Source: Nocardiopsis alborubida (GTDB taxonomy: Bacteria > Actinomycetota > Actinomycetes > Streptosporangiales > Streptosporangiaceae). Taken from it: 64,000 bases of DNA. The translations under genes and the position numbers were made by a program. The notes beneath the pieces were generated by a model. That model worked only from the letters and a program-made list of their open reading frames with translations, was not told where the DNA came from and did not search any database. Below, one piece after another: positions 50,705 through 59,337 of this stretch. The stretch is taken from the NCBI RefSeq assembly GCF_012396365.1, contig NZ_JAAXPG010000007.1:124001-188000 (forward strand), read 5' to 3'. Numbering within the stretch: the first letter of the stretch is position 1; each line of letters opens with the position of its first letter.

Positions 50705-51292
50705 ATGAGGCAGAATCCGGCACGCCGGGCGGCCCTGCTCGACGCGGCCATCGAGGTGCTCGCCCGCGAGGGCGCGCGAGGACTGACCTTCCGGGCCGTG
50801 GACACCGAGGCGGCCGTCCCCAACGGCACGGCGTCCAACTACTTCAGCAACCGCGACGACCTGCTCACCCAGGTCGGCCACCGCTTCTACGAGCGGTTGG
50901 ACCCCGACAGCAACGTGATCGCCGCGGCCCAGGCGGGACCGCGCGACCGCGACAGGGTCGCCGAGCTGATGCACGAGGTGGTGGGGCGCCTCACTGACTT
51001 CCCCTCGGGCTACCTGGCCCTGCTGGAACTGCGCCTGGAGGCCACCCGGCGACCGGAGCTGCGCCAGCTGCTCACCGAACGCGTCCGCGCCGACATGGAC
51101 GCCAACATCGCCTTCCACACCGAGTCCGGCATGCCCGGCGACGCGACCACCGTCGTCCTGCTCCACCTGGCGCTGAACTGGCTCATCCTGGAGCGGCTCA
51201 CCCTGCCCGAGCTCTTCTCCCAGGACCGGTTCCACGACCTGGTGACCGACGTGGTCGAGCGCATCGTCCCCGGCCCCGGCCGCGCGGACTGA
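50705..51292 (+). CDS. TetR-family repressor
   Basis: 195 residues. HTH at residues 10-52 (GLTFRAVDTEAAVPNGTASNYFSNRDDLL), with a TetR C-terminal ligand domain. ATG 50705, GAGGAGAGATCTGAC upstream. It should repress the divergent small-protein/reductase genes and itself through the AGTACT repeats. Confidence 0.9.
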   Translation: MRQNPARRAALLDAAIEVLAREGARGLTFRAVDTEAAVPNGTASNYFSNRDDLLTQVGHRFYERLDPDSNVIAAAQAGPRDRDRVAELMHEVVGRLTDFPSGYLALLELRLEATRRPELRQLLTERVRADMDANIAFHTESGMPGDATTVVLLHLALNWLILERLTLPELFSQDRFHDLVTDVVERIVPGPGRAD

Positions 51293-51410
51293 CGGCTGCG
51301 CGCGGGGCCGCGGACACGGGCGCTCCGGCCCGCGCGGCGGCCCCGCGCCCTCGGCACGGCGTCCGTGGCCGGGTTGTCCACACCCCCTGTCGCGGCGGCT
51401 GGCGCCCCCC

Positions 51411-51498
51411 TATCCTGGAGGCATGTTCCAGCGACATTAAGTCCCCAGCCGGTCCTCGGTCCGAGCACGCGGTCCACCCCGGGCGGTCCCCGCCCCGG
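51411..51498 (+). promoter_or_regulatory. mini-ORF leader of an MFS exporter
   Basis: TATCCT (51411-51416) is followed 6 nt later by a 5-codon ORF (51423-51440). Downstream is a hairpin GGGCGG-TCC-CCGCCC (51481-51495), 34 nt before the exporter start. The layout copies that of the DHA2 exporter leader at 20273-20411. Confidence 0.5.
51423..51440 (+). CDS. leader peptide MFQRH
   Basis: ATG TTC CAG CGA CAT then TAA, 6 nt after a -10 element, so probably leaderless (GGAGG also precedes the ATG). It lies 89 nt before the MFS start. Possible regulatory upstream ORF; sequence alone cannot prove translation. Confidence 0.4.
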   Translation: MFQRH

Positions 51499-51528
51499 TG
51501 CCCGTCTCCGCTCGACCGAAAGACCTCC

Positions 51529-52830
51529 ATGACCACTCTGTCCCCGCGTGCCCACGGCACGCGTGCATCCCGTCTGACCCGACCCCTGTACGCCTACGCG
51601 GCCCTGGGGGAGTTCGTCCTCCTCTACCCGCTGTACGCGCTGCTGTTCGACGAGACCGGCCTGACCGTCGCCCAGATCAGCTCCCTGTTCGTGCTCTGGT
51701 CACTGTCCTCGGTCCTCGCGTCCGTACCCGCCGGGGCCTGGGCCGACGTGGTGCCGAGGCGCTACCTGCTGGCCGCCGCGCCGCTCCTGGCCGCGTGCGC
51801 GTTCGTGCTGTGGCTGCTGTGGCCCGGCTACTGGACCTTCGCACTCGGCTTCGTCCTGTGGGGTGCGGGCGGCGCCCTGTCCTCGGGCGCCCTCGAAGCC
51901 CTCGTCTACACCGAACTCGCCCGCCGCGACGCGTCCGACCGCTACGCCCGGGTCATGGGCGTGACCCGGGCCCTGGACGTGGCCGCCGTCGGCGCCGCCA
52001 CCCTGCTGGCCATCCCCGTCATGGCCCACGGCGGCTACGCGGCGGTCGGCGCGGCCAGCGTCACCGCCTGCGTACTGTGCGCCCTGGCGGCCCTGGCCCT
52101 GCCCGAGCACCGCGCCGCCACGGGCGGCTCCGTGTCCGCTGACGCCGCCGCGACGTCCGAGGACACGGAGGCGCAGACGGAGGAGGAGGGGCCCTCCGGT
52201 TACCTGGACGCCCTGCGCGGCGGGCTGGCCGAGGCCCGCTCCAGCCGACGGGTGCGCGGCGCGATCGTGCTGGTGGTCGCGGTGACCGCGTTCTGGGAGA
52301 TGCTGGACGAGTACGTCCCCCTGCTCGTCGCCGAGTCCGGCGTCCCCACCGCCACCGTCCCCGTGGCTGTCCTGGTGGTGTGGGTCTTCGTGCCCCTGGG
52401 CGGGCTGCTGGCCGGTCCCGCCTCCCGGCTGCCGGTGCGGGTCCTGGCCGTCCTGGTGGGCCTGGCAGCGCCCGCCATCGCCGCCGGAGCCCTGCTGGGC
52501 GGCCCGGCGGGATGGGTGCTGATCGGCGTGGGCTTCGGCCTCTGCCAGACCGCGGGCGTGGTCGCCGACGCCCGCCTCCAGGACCGCATCACCGGGTCCA
52601 GCCGGGCCACCGTCACCTCCCTGGCCGGGCTGGGCACCGACGCCCTCACCACGGCCTCCTACCTGCTGTACGCGGGGGTCTTCGCGATGACCGGGCACGC
52701 CCTGGCGTTCGCCCTGTTCGCGGCGCCCTACCTGGTGGCGGCGCTCGTCCTGGGCCGCGGCGGGCGCGGGACCCGTGCGGCCCGTCGGTCCGGCCGGTCC
52801 CCTGACCGGAAGGAGGCGGCAGACCGCTGA
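51529..52830 (+). CDS. MFS transporter
   Basis: 433 residues, 12 helices in two halves around a charged loop (residues 200-225, rich in Glu/Thr). Motif A-like segment VLASVPAGAWADVVPRRYLLA follows helix 2. Probably an exporter of the drug:H+ antiporter type; substrate unknown. ATG 51529 starts MTTLSPRAHGTRASRLTRPL. Expression may depend on the mini-ORF leader. Confidence 0.87.
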   Translation: MTTLSPRAHGTRASRLTRPLYAYAALGEFVLLYPLYALLFDETGLTVAQISSLFVLWSLSSVLASVPAGAWADVVPRRYLLAAAPLLAACAFVLWLLWPGYWTFALGFVLWGAGGALSSGALEALVYTELARRDASDRYARVMGVTRALDVAAVGAATLLAIPVMAHGGYAAVGAASVTACVLCALAALALPEHRAATGGSVSADAAATSEDTEAQTEEEGPSGYLDALRGGLAEARSSRRVRGAIVLVVAVTAFWEMLDEYVPLLVAESGVPTATVPVAVLVVWVFVPLGGLLAGPASRLPVRVLAVLVGLAAPAIAAGALLGGPAGWVLIGVGFGLCQTAGVVADARLQDRITGSSRATVTSLAGLGTDALTTASYLLYAGVFAMTGHALAFALFAAPYLVAALVLGRGGRGTRAARRSGRSPDRKEAADR

Positions 52831-52959
52831 ATCCCGTCCGAACCCGACGGCGTCCGCGTGCGTCTCCTCTGTAGTCGGGCGCTCCGCGTCCGACACCGCC
52901 TGACGGGCGCACGCCCGCCACGCCGTACCGCGCCCGAGGACGGCGGGCCGCGGTACCCG

Positions 52960-52994
52960 CGGGCCGTAGGTGTCGAGGGACCACCTACGGCCCG
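52960..52994. terminator. 13-bp perfect inverted repeat between MFS and hydrolase genes
   Basis: CGGGCCGTAGGTG (52960-52972) and CACCTACGGCCCG (52982-52994), 9-nt loop, 130 bp after the MFS stop and 68 bp before the hydrolase start. A terminator is most likely; an operator for the hydrolase is the alternative. The rest of 52831-53062 holds no gene. Confidence 0.55.
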
Positions 52995-53062
52995 ACCGTG
53001 CCCCGTCTCTGGGGGACCCTCGGTGGCCAGGGCTCTTGCACGCCTGAATAGCATCGGTTCCT

Positions 53063-53908
53063 GTGGCACATCAGACGACGAACACGGCAAGCAGTGACGG
53101 CTCGGGCATCGCCTCCGTGCGCGGCATCAACGTCACCTACACCGACCGCGGGGCCGGGTACCCCACCCTCCTGATCCACGGTCACCCCTTCGACCGCACC
53201 ATGTGGGAACCCCAGGTCAGGGCTCTGGCGGGACGCGGTTACCGGGTGATCGCCCCCGACCTGCGCGGGTACGGGAACAGCACCGTCGTCCCCGGGACTA
53301 CCAACATGGACACCTTCGCCCGCGACCTGGACGCGCTCCTGGACCACCTGGGCCTGGACGTGGTGAGCGTGGTGGGGCTGTCGATGGGCGGCCAGATCGC
53401 CCTGGAGCTGTACCGGCTCTTCCCCGACCGCGTCGACTCGCTGACCCTGGCCGCCACCAACCCCAGCGCCGAGACCGAACGGGGCAGGGCCGCCCGCGTG
53501 GCGCTGGCCGAGCGGCTGCGCGCCGAGGGCATGCGCGGCTACGGCGACGAGATGCTCGTGGGCATGATGACCGCCGACAACGTGCGCGAACTGCCCGCGG
53601 TGGCCGACCACGTGCGCGCGATGATGTACGCGGCCCCGCCCGAGGGCGCGGCGGCCGCCCTGCTGGGCCGCGCCAGGCGCCAGGACTACGCGCCCCTGCT
53701 GCGCCGGGTGTCCGCGCCGACCCTGCTGGTGGGGGGCCAGCACGACGTGTTCACCCCGCCCGGTCTCACCGAGTCCATGCACGTGCTGGTGCCGGACTCG
53801 GTCGTCGAGATCATCGAGGGCGCCGGGCACCTGCCCAACCTGGAGCGGCCCGAGCGGTTCAACGAGGTGCTGCGCCGGTTCCTGGACCGCTGCCGGACCC
53901 GCGTCTAG
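53063..53908 (+). CDS. alpha/beta-hydrolase
   Basis: 281 residues. HGHPFDRTMW gives the oxyanion region, GLSMGG holds the nucleophile Ser, GGQHDVFTPP the Asp and GAGHLPNLE the His. It resembles haloperoxidase/esterase-type hydrolases. GTG 53063 is 8 nt after TAGCAT, so the transcript is probably leaderless. Substrate unknown. Confidence 0.9.
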   Translation: MAHQTTNTASSDGSGIASVRGINVTYTDRGAGYPTLLIHGHPFDRTMWEPQVRALAGRGYRVIAPDLRGYGNSTVVPGTTNMDTFARDLDALLDHLGLDVVSVVGLSMGGQIALELYRLFPDRVDSLTLAATNPSAETERGRAARVALAERLRAEGMRGYGDEMLVGMMTADNVRELPAVADHVRAMMYAAPPEGAAAALLGRARRQDYAPLLRRVSAPTLLVGGQHDVFTPPGLTESMHVLVPDSVVEIIEGAGHLPNLERPERFNEVLRRFLDRCRTRV

Positions 53909-53974
53909 GACCACCGCGGTCGGTCCCGCCGGTGGCCGTCAGGCACAGAGCCCGCGGACACCGGCGGTCAGCGG

Positions 53975-53996
53975 CCCCGCGCCGTGGGGCGCGGGG
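53975..53996. terminator. bidirectional hairpin between hydrolase and AraC genes
   Basis: CCCCGCGCC (53975-53983) and GGCGCGGGG (53988-53996), 4-nt loop, between convergent stops. Confidence 0.7.
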
Positions 53997-54009
53997 GCGC
54001 GTGGCGCTC

Positions 54010-54882
54010 TCAGACGCGCTCGACGGGCAGCCACAGTTCGGCCTCGGCGGTGGCGCCGTCCTCGGTGTAGGAGACCCTCAGGATCTCCGGCCCCTCGGTG
54101 GCCCGGTAGGCCGTGTTGGCGGGGAACCACTGGCCGAAGGCGTCCGCCCACATGTGCTGCAATCCCTCGGGGCACTCCGCCACGGGCACCGACTTCGGAA
54201 AGACCACCCAGGTACCGCTCGGCACCTCCAGTGTCTCCATGCCCTCCGCGCCCCGCGCGGAGGTCGCCGCGGCCTCGTAGTAGTCGATCCGGCTCCCCTC
54301 CTCACGATCGGGGGACAGGGCTGCGGTGACACCCAGGACACCGCGTGGTTCCTGGTCGGAGAGCTCCGCGACGCGCGCTCGGACCTCCTTGTCCAGGCTC
54401 CTGACGAACTCCTCCAAGGCGTGGTTGCGGCCCTCGTGGACGATCGGTACCCGTGCCTTGGGACCCACGAGGCGGAAGGCCTCCTTGTCCACGATCCGGT
54501 AGCGCATGGTGGTACTCCCTTCTACGGTCAGGCGGAAGGACATCCGCGGTTGGGAGGCGAGCACCGCACCGGTCCTGCGGGCCTCGCCCGGCCCCACGCC
54601 GTGCATGGCGCGAAACGCCCGGGCGAAGGCCTCGGCCGACCCGTAACCGTGGCGCACCGCGATGTCGAGCAGGCTCTCGCCGCCCCCGAGCACCTCGGCC
54701 CCCGCGAGCGTGAGCCTGCGCCGGCGCACGTACTCCGACAGGGGCATCCCCGCCAGCACCGAGAACAGGCGGCGCAGGTGGTGCTCGGAGGTGAGCGCGA
54801 TCCGCGCCATCTCCGCCACGTCCACCGGCGCTCCGGTGTCCTCCTCGACCTTCTCCAAGGCCCGGTTGAGCCGGTCCAGCAT
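54010..54882 (-). CDS. AraC-type regulator with GyrI-like effector domain
   Basis: 290 residues. Two HTH motifs of an N-terminal AraC domain (VDVAEMARIALTSEHHLRRLFSVLAG and LLDIAVRHGYGSAEAFARAFRAMHG, residues 18-95). The GyrI/SOUL-like small-molecule-binding domain runs from residue 125 (KEAFRLVGPKARVPI) to the end. It is a one-component sensor of the Rob/SoxS-BmrR kind, probably answering to a hydrophobic or cationic compound. ATG 54882 has AAGGAGGAGG upstream. Confidence 0.9.
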   Translation of the reverse strand: MLDRLNRALEKVEEDTGAPVDVAEMARIALTSEHHLRRLFSVLAGMPLSEYVRRRRLTLAGAEVLGGGESLLDIAVRHGYGSAEAFARAFRAMHGVGPGEARRTGAVLASQPRMSFRLTVEGSTTMRYRIVDKEAFRLVGPKARVPIVHEGRNHALEEFVRSLDKEVRARVAELSDQEPRGVLGVTAALSPDREEGSRIDYYEAAATSARGAEGMETLEVPSGTWVVFPKSVPVAECPEGLQHMWADAFGQWFPANTAYRATEGPEILRVSYTEDGATAEAELWLPVERV

Positions 54883-55162
54883 GGTGCCCTCCTCCTTCTT
54901 GGCCCCACCCACGTTAGGGAGGCCTGTCCCCTCCGCACCCGACAGTTGGGGACCCTCTCCTGTGCGTTCACCCATGCCTGTCCACCCATGTCTTCCGGTC
55001 CTTCGGGTAGGGGACCCGTCCAAGGACAGGAAATCCTTGGGCAAGAAGCGCGTCTGCGCCGACGTGGCGTGACCCGAGGCAAGCATCATGGGCCCGAGGA
55101 TGGCCCGCAGACCGACCCCGAGAAGGAGGTGGGCGGGGCGGGGACACACGCCCCGCGGACAC

Positions 55163-56311
55163 ATGGACCTGGGTTTTCTGCGACCTCTGTACGAGAGCGA
55201 CGCTCCGGTCGCCTCGGTGCACCTGGACACCAGCCGCGACAGGACCGACGCCGGCAAGGAACTCGAACTGCGCTGGCGCCACCTGCGGGACGAGCTCTCC
55301 TCGCTGGGCACCGACAAGGCCACCCTCGACGTGTTGGAACAGGCGGTCAGGGACGGCTCCTCCCGGGCCTTCGGCAGCCACGGCCACTCCCTGTTCGCCT
55401 CCGAGGGGCGCCTGCTCGGCGCGTACACGCTCTCCGAACCGCCCGCGCAGAGCCGCGCCCTGCGCATGCCGGTTCCCGACCCCCTTCCCGTGGTCGTCGA
55501 CCGGGGGCGCTACCTGCCCTACGTCCTGGTCGCGCTGGACCGGGTCAACGCCAAGGTGTTCTCCTACACCGGCCAGCCCTCCAGCGGACCGGCCTCCGAG
55601 AAGGACTTCTCCGGTGCCGACCTGCGCAACATCGACCCGATGGGCCGGGGCGGGCCCGGAGTCCTGAGCGGGTACAACGGCCGCTTCGACGGCAAGCACT
55701 ACCCCATGGAGACCTGGCGGGAGAACACCGCCCGGATCGCCCAGCAGGTGCGCGAGGCCGTCGCCGAGGTGGACGCCAAGGTCATCTTCGTCGGCGGTGA
55801 CGAGGAGGCCATCGCCTACCTGCGCGACAACCTGGGCGAGCGCAAGCTGAGCATCCCGATCAGGCTGGTACCCGGAGGGCGGGGCGGACCCGACGCCGAG
55901 GAGCGCCTGCACGAGGCCGCGGCGGAGGCGCTGCGCGACTTCGTCATCGACGGCCACGACGACATCATCGCCGACTACCACCAGAAGCTCGCCAACGACC
56001 AGGCGGTGCGCGGCACCGAGCCCACCCTGCCGATGCTGTCGGAGGCGCGGGTGCGCACCCTGCTGCTGGGCGCCGACCGTGACGGCGAACCCGAGCTGTG
56101 GGGCTCGCCCGGAGAGCCGGTGCTGGTGTCGAAGGACCCGGCTGACCTGGACGACCCCGACTCGGCGTTCCGGGCCCCGGCCAGCGCGCTGATGCTGCGT
56201 TCGGCGATGGCGGCCGACGCCGGTTTCGGCGAGGTACTCGACCACGGTCACACCAGTGCGGAGAACGGCGCGATCCTGCGCTTTCCCACGTCGCCGAACG
56301 AGAGGGTCTGA
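55163..56311 (+). CDS. Rv2629-like / Vms1-type eRF1-fold protein
   Basis: 382 residues resembling mycobacterial Rv2629 and the bacterial Vms1/baeRF group: APVASVHLDTSRDRTDAGKELELRWRHLRDEL at the start, YVLVALDRVNAKVF, VLSGYNGRFDGKHYPMETWRENTARIAQQVREAV and VIFVGGDEEAIAYL. The fold is that of eRF1/peptidyl-tRNA-hydrolase-like ribosome-rescue factors; in mycobacteria the gene is induced in dormancy. ATG 55163 preferred, but ATG 55088 and 55103 are in frame and no ribosome site is decisive. Confidence 0.75.
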   Translation: MDLGFLRPLYESDAPVASVHLDTSRDRTDAGKELELRWRHLRDELSSLGTDKATLDVLEQAVRDGSSRAFGSHGHSLFASEGRLLGAYTLSEPPAQSRALRMPVPDPLPVVVDRGRYLPYVLVALDRVNAKVFSYTGQPSSGPASEKDFSGADLRNIDPMGRGGPGVLSGYNGRFDGKHYPMETWRENTARIAQQVREAVAEVDAKVIFVGGDEEAIAYLRDNLGERKLSIPIRLVPGGRGGPDAEERLHEAAAEALRDFVIDGHDDIIADYHQKLANDQAVRGTEPTLPMLSEARVRTLLLGADRDGEPELWGSPGEPVLVSKDPADLDDPDSAFRAPASALMLRSAMAADAGFGEVLDHGHTSAENGAILRFPTSPNERV

Positions 56312-56322
56312 CCGACCGCCAC

Positions 56323-56360
56323 GCGGCCGCCCGCGTCCCTCCCGGGGCGCGGGCGGCCGC
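56323..56360. terminator. bidirectional 13-bp hairpin
   Basis: GCGGCCGCCCGCG (56323-56335) and CGCGGGCGGCCGC (56348-56360), perfect, between the convergent Rv2629-like and exonuclease genes. Confidence 0.8.
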
Positions 56361-56423
56361 CTTGTGCGGTACCGGCGGGGGCCGGTCCTCCTCTCCGGCG
56401 CGGAAGCGGAAAGCGCGCGCCGG

Positions 56424-57428
56424 TCAGGGGCCGGTGGTCATCCCCAGCAGGGCCAGCAGTTCGGCCTCGGTGACCAGGTCGATGCGCTGGCCGCGCTCGC
56501 GGTAGGTCTCGGCCCGCAGGTGCTTGGCGGTCTTGCCGGGGCCGCCGTGCCCCCCGAGGACGAGCACGTCGGTCTTCTTGGTGACGTTCTTGGCGGGCCG
56601 CCCGCCCGCCTCGGCCACGCGCCGCCACACCTCGGGCTTGTCCATGGACTCCAGGTCGCCGGAGACGCACACGGTGCGCCCGTACAGCGGCCCGGTGGGG
56701 TCGGCGTCCGGGGAGGGCTCTGGCAGCGGCGTCTGGGCGTCGCGCTGCCACCGGCCGAACCGGTCCTCGGGCGCGGCGGGTACGGCGGGCGCGGCGAACA
56801 GGGCGGGCTCGGATACGGCGGCGGCCGGGACCGAGACGGGCACCGCGCTCCCGGCCGAGGCCTCCACCCGGCGCAGGTCCATCCGCGCGGCGCGGGCCAG
56901 GTCGGCCAGCGACGGGGTGCCGTAGCGCTCCATGGCGGCGATCACGATGCGCGCGGCGGCCTCGGCGTCGGCGTCGGCGCGGTGGTGGTGCGTCACCCGG
57001 TGCCCGATGTGGGCGCACACGGTCGGCAGCTTGTGGTCGGGCAGCCCGCCCCAGGTGCGCCGGGACAGCGCCAGCGTGCACGCGTACTCCCACGCCGGGT
57101 GGGACAGCCCGGTGTGCCCGCAGGCCTGGCGCAGCACCCCCATGTCGAAGGCGGCGTTGTGCGCCACCAGGGGGCTGCCGTCGGCGAACTCCACGATGCG
57201 CGCGTGCGCCTGTTCCCAGGAGGGGGCGTCGGCGACGTCGGCCGCGGTGATGCCGTGCACGGCGATGTTGTGGCGGGAGAAGAAGTCCACCTGCCTAGGC
57301 GGCCGGATCAGCGTGGTGTACCGGTCCACGACCGCGCCGTCGCGCACCCGCACCAGGCCGACCGCGCACGCGCTGCCGCGGTCGTGGTTGGCGGTCTCGA
57401 AGTCGATCGCGGTCCAGGTCCGGGACAC
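56424..57428 (-). CDS. DEDDh exonuclease with BRCT domain
   Basis: 334 residues. The N-terminal DnaQ-type 3'-5' exonuclease domain (1-170) contains AIDFETAN, LVAHNAAFDMGVL and HHRADADAEAAA, giving the DEDDh metal ligands. A Pro/Ala linker follows, then a BRCT domain (about 250-330: LYGRTVCVSGDLESMDKPEVWRRVAEAGG, KTDVLVLGG). It likely acts in DNA repair or proofreading. GTG 57428 has GGAGG 9 nt upstream. Confidence 0.9.
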   Translation of the reverse strand: MSRTWTAIDFETANHDRGSACAVGLVRVRDGAVVDRYTTLIRPPRQVDFFSRHNIAVHGITAADVADAPSWEQAHARIVEFADGSPLVAHNAAFDMGVLRQACGHTGLSHPAWEYACTLALSRRTWGGLPDHKLPTVCAHIGHRVTHHHRADADAEAAARIVIAAMERYGTPSLADLARAARMDLRRVEASAGSAVPVSVPAAAVSEPALFAAPAVPAAPEDRFGRWQRDAQTPLPEPSPDADPTGPLYGRTVCVSGDLESMDKPEVWRRVAEAGGRPAKNVTKKTDVLVLGGHGGPGKTAKHLRAETYRERGQRIDLVTEAELLALLGMTTGP

Positions 57429-57658
57429 CGCGCACCTCCTGCAAACGGGGAACGGACCGAGGCTATCCGGGCCCGGACGCCTTCGGGGACGAAACGGCCC
57501 CACCGGTCCGGCGCCGACGCCTCGGCCCCGCCCTGAGGAAAACCCACTCCCGCTTTGGCGCGCACCGCACCCGACCTGGCGGTACGCACCATGGCCCGGC
57601 CGGGGTCCCCTTTCCTAGCGTGGTCACCGCCGCACGAACGACGAGACGAGGACCGCAC

Positions 57659-57682
57659 TTGATCACCCTGAGGGGACTGCTT
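57659..57682 (+). pseudogene. start remnant of an ABC-transporter ATPase gene
   Basis: TTG 57659 with GAGG 7 nt upstream opens MITLRGL, the usual first residues of ABC-2-type ATPase subunits, and is then broken by the IS left end; the frame stops at TGA soon after. Only about seven codons remain, so alone it is weak. Together with the permease tail at 59090 it outlines a deleted two-gene exporter. Confidence 0.4.
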
Positions 57683-57840
57683 TCGTGACGGCCACCGTCG
57701 GTACCCTTCTGACGCACCCGGTGATCGGTTTCGTTGTGGTGCAGACCCCCAGTCCTTCAAAGGCGGGGTGAGCCGCCCCCGCCACGATGTCGTAGGGCGT
57801 GGCTACGGTGTGTGTTGGTTCGAGGGGAGGTGTGCACACT

Positions 57841-58950
57841 GTGTTGACGGGGTTTCGGTACCGGCTCGCGCTCACTGACGAGCAGGCCGAGTTGTGTCAG
57901 GTCTATGGCGATATCTGTCGGGCGGTGTGGAACACCGGCCTGGACCAGCGGCGTGAGGCCGTGTCCCGTTGGCAGCGCGGCCAGCGCCTGCCCTACTGCG
58001 GCTACCACCTCCAGGCCCGTGAACTGGCCGAGGCCAAGACCGAGGAGACCTGGCTGAAGGCCGCCCCCTCCCACATCCTCCAGCAGACCCTTCGCGACCT
58101 GGACCGAGCCTGCAAGGACCACGGCACGTTCAAGGTGCGATGGCGTGCCAAGGACCGGTGGAAGCCCTCCTTCCGCTTCCCCGACGGCACACGGATGAGC
58201 ATCGAACGCCTGAGCCGCAGGTGGGGACGCATCAAGCTGCCCAAACTGGGATGGGTGCGCTTTCGCTGGTCGCGCGCACCCCGAGGCACGGTCCGCTCGG
58301 CCACCGTCTCCCGCGACGGTGCCCACTGGTACGTGTCGCTGCTGTGCGAGGACGGCCAGGCCACTCCGGAGGAGCATGAGCGCCCCGACAGCGCGGTGGG
58401 TGTGGATCGGGGTGTGGTGGTGGCGGTGGCCACCAGCGATGGAGACCTGCTCGACCGTACCTTCCAAACCCGGAAAGAACGCGAGCGCGAACAGCGTCTG
58501 CGCCGACGCCTGTGCCGCCAACGCCGGGGGTCGAACAACCGGGCCAAGACGAAGGCCGCCCAGACCGCGCACACGCTGTGTGCCAAGAACGCGGTCGTGG
58601 TGCTGGAAAAGCTCCAAACCAAGAACAGGACGGCTTCCGCGAAAGGCACCGTTGAGGCGCCGGGCGTCAACGTGCGCCAGAAGGCGGGGTTGAACCGGGC
58701 GATCCTGGCCAAAGGGTGGCACGGCCTCAAGCTCGCCTGTCAGAACGCGGCCCGGCGCACCGGGAGTCGGATCGTGGAGGTTGATCCCGCGTACACGTCC
58801 CAGACCTGTCACTCGTGCGGATACGTCGCGGTGGAGAACCGAGAGAGCCAATCGGTCTTTCGCTGCGGCAGGTGCGGGCACACAGCTCATGCGGACGTCA
58901 ACGCGGCCCAGAACATTCTCACGCGCGGATGGACTAACCCTTCGGGGTGA
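57841..58950 (+). CDS. tnpB: TnpB (IS605 OrfB), RNA-guided nuclease family
   Basis: 369 residues. The N-terminal part is FRYRLALTDEQ and a basic RNA-binding region. The RuvC-like triad is Asp in SAVGVDRGVVV, Glu in VVVLEKLQTKN and Asp in HADVNAAQNI, and the zinc finger is CHSCGY with CGRCG. GTG 57841 has GAGGGGAGG upstream. The stretch between NNRAKTKAA and QTAHTL is short: related proteins have about 20 more residues here, so a small internal deletion is likely and may impair activity. It is the most intact tnpB in the window. Confidence 0.87.
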   Translation: MLTGFRYRLALTDEQAELCQVYGDICRAVWNTGLDQRREAVSRWQRGQRLPYCGYHLQARELAEAKTEETWLKAAPSHILQQTLRDLDRACKDHGTFKVRWRAKDRWKPSFRFPDGTRMSIERLSRRWGRIKLPKLGWVRFRWSRAPRGTVRSATVSRDGAHWYVSLLCEDGQATPEEHERPDSAVGVDRGVVVAVATSDGDLLDRTFQTRKEREREQRLRRRLCRQRRGSNNRAKTKAAQTAHTLCAKNAVVVLEKLQTKNRTASAKGTVEAPGVNVRQKAGLNRAILAKGWHGLKLACQNAARRTGSRIVEVDPAYTSQTCHSCGYVAVENRESQSVFRCGRCGHTAHADVNAAQNILTRGWTNPSG

Positions 58951-59028
58951 ACCGTGCCAGCCTGCCGAGACCTCTGGGATGCCATGTCGATGAAGCAGGA
59001 ACCAGCTGCGGCCGCGAGGCGCGCAGCA

Positions 59029-59055
59029 CCGACCGCCCCACCAAGGGGCGGTCGG
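59029..59055 (+). repeat. right-end hairpin of the TnpB element
   Basis: CCGACCGCCCC-ACCAA-GGGGCGGTCGG, perfect 11-bp stem, 78 bp after the tnpB stop, in the position of the omega-RNA scaffold end. The terminal GAAGTCAAG follows. Confidence 0.7.
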
Positions 59056-59089
59056 AATCTCCCTCGTTCACGAGGAAGAGGAAGTCAAG

Positions 59090-59293
59090 TTGTTGCTGAT
59101 GGGCAGTGAGGTGGGCCTCTACCTCGCCGGGCGCATGCCGTTCTTCGCCGGGATCTCCTTCGTGGACAGCGCCTTCGTGATCGGGCGGTTCGACCACGCG
59201 CTCACGCCCGCCGCGGGCGGTGCGGTGCTCGTGTGCTGGACCGCGGCGAGCCTGACGGCGGGCGCCCTGGTGCTCCGGCTCAGGGACGCCTGA
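59090..59293 (+). pseudogene. C-terminal fragment of an ABC-2-type permease
   Basis: 65 or so residues starting directly at the IS right end: GSEVGLYLAGRMPFFAGISF, then one hydrophobic helix (AGGAVLVCWTAASLTAGALVL) and the ending LRLRDA, like the last helix and tail of ABC-2 permeases. No proper start codon context. The rest of the permease and nearly all of its ATPase appear to be deleted. Confidence 0.55.
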
Positions 59294-59337
59294 AGCGGCG
59301 GGTGCGGACGGTCGGACGGGAAGAGGGAGGAGGGCGG

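Larger units (their letters stand above)
57680..59088 (+). mobile_element. IS200/IS605-type TnpB element
   Basis: About 1.4 kb with tnpB on the plus strand, no tnpA. The left end carries hairpins (GACGG-CCA-CCGTC near 57685-57705 and GGCGGGG...CCCCGCC near 57750-57780). The right end has the perfect hairpin at 59029-59055 and a terminal GAAGTCAAG typical of this group. The left boundary is estimated from the loss of the ATPase reading frame. Confidence 0.65.
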
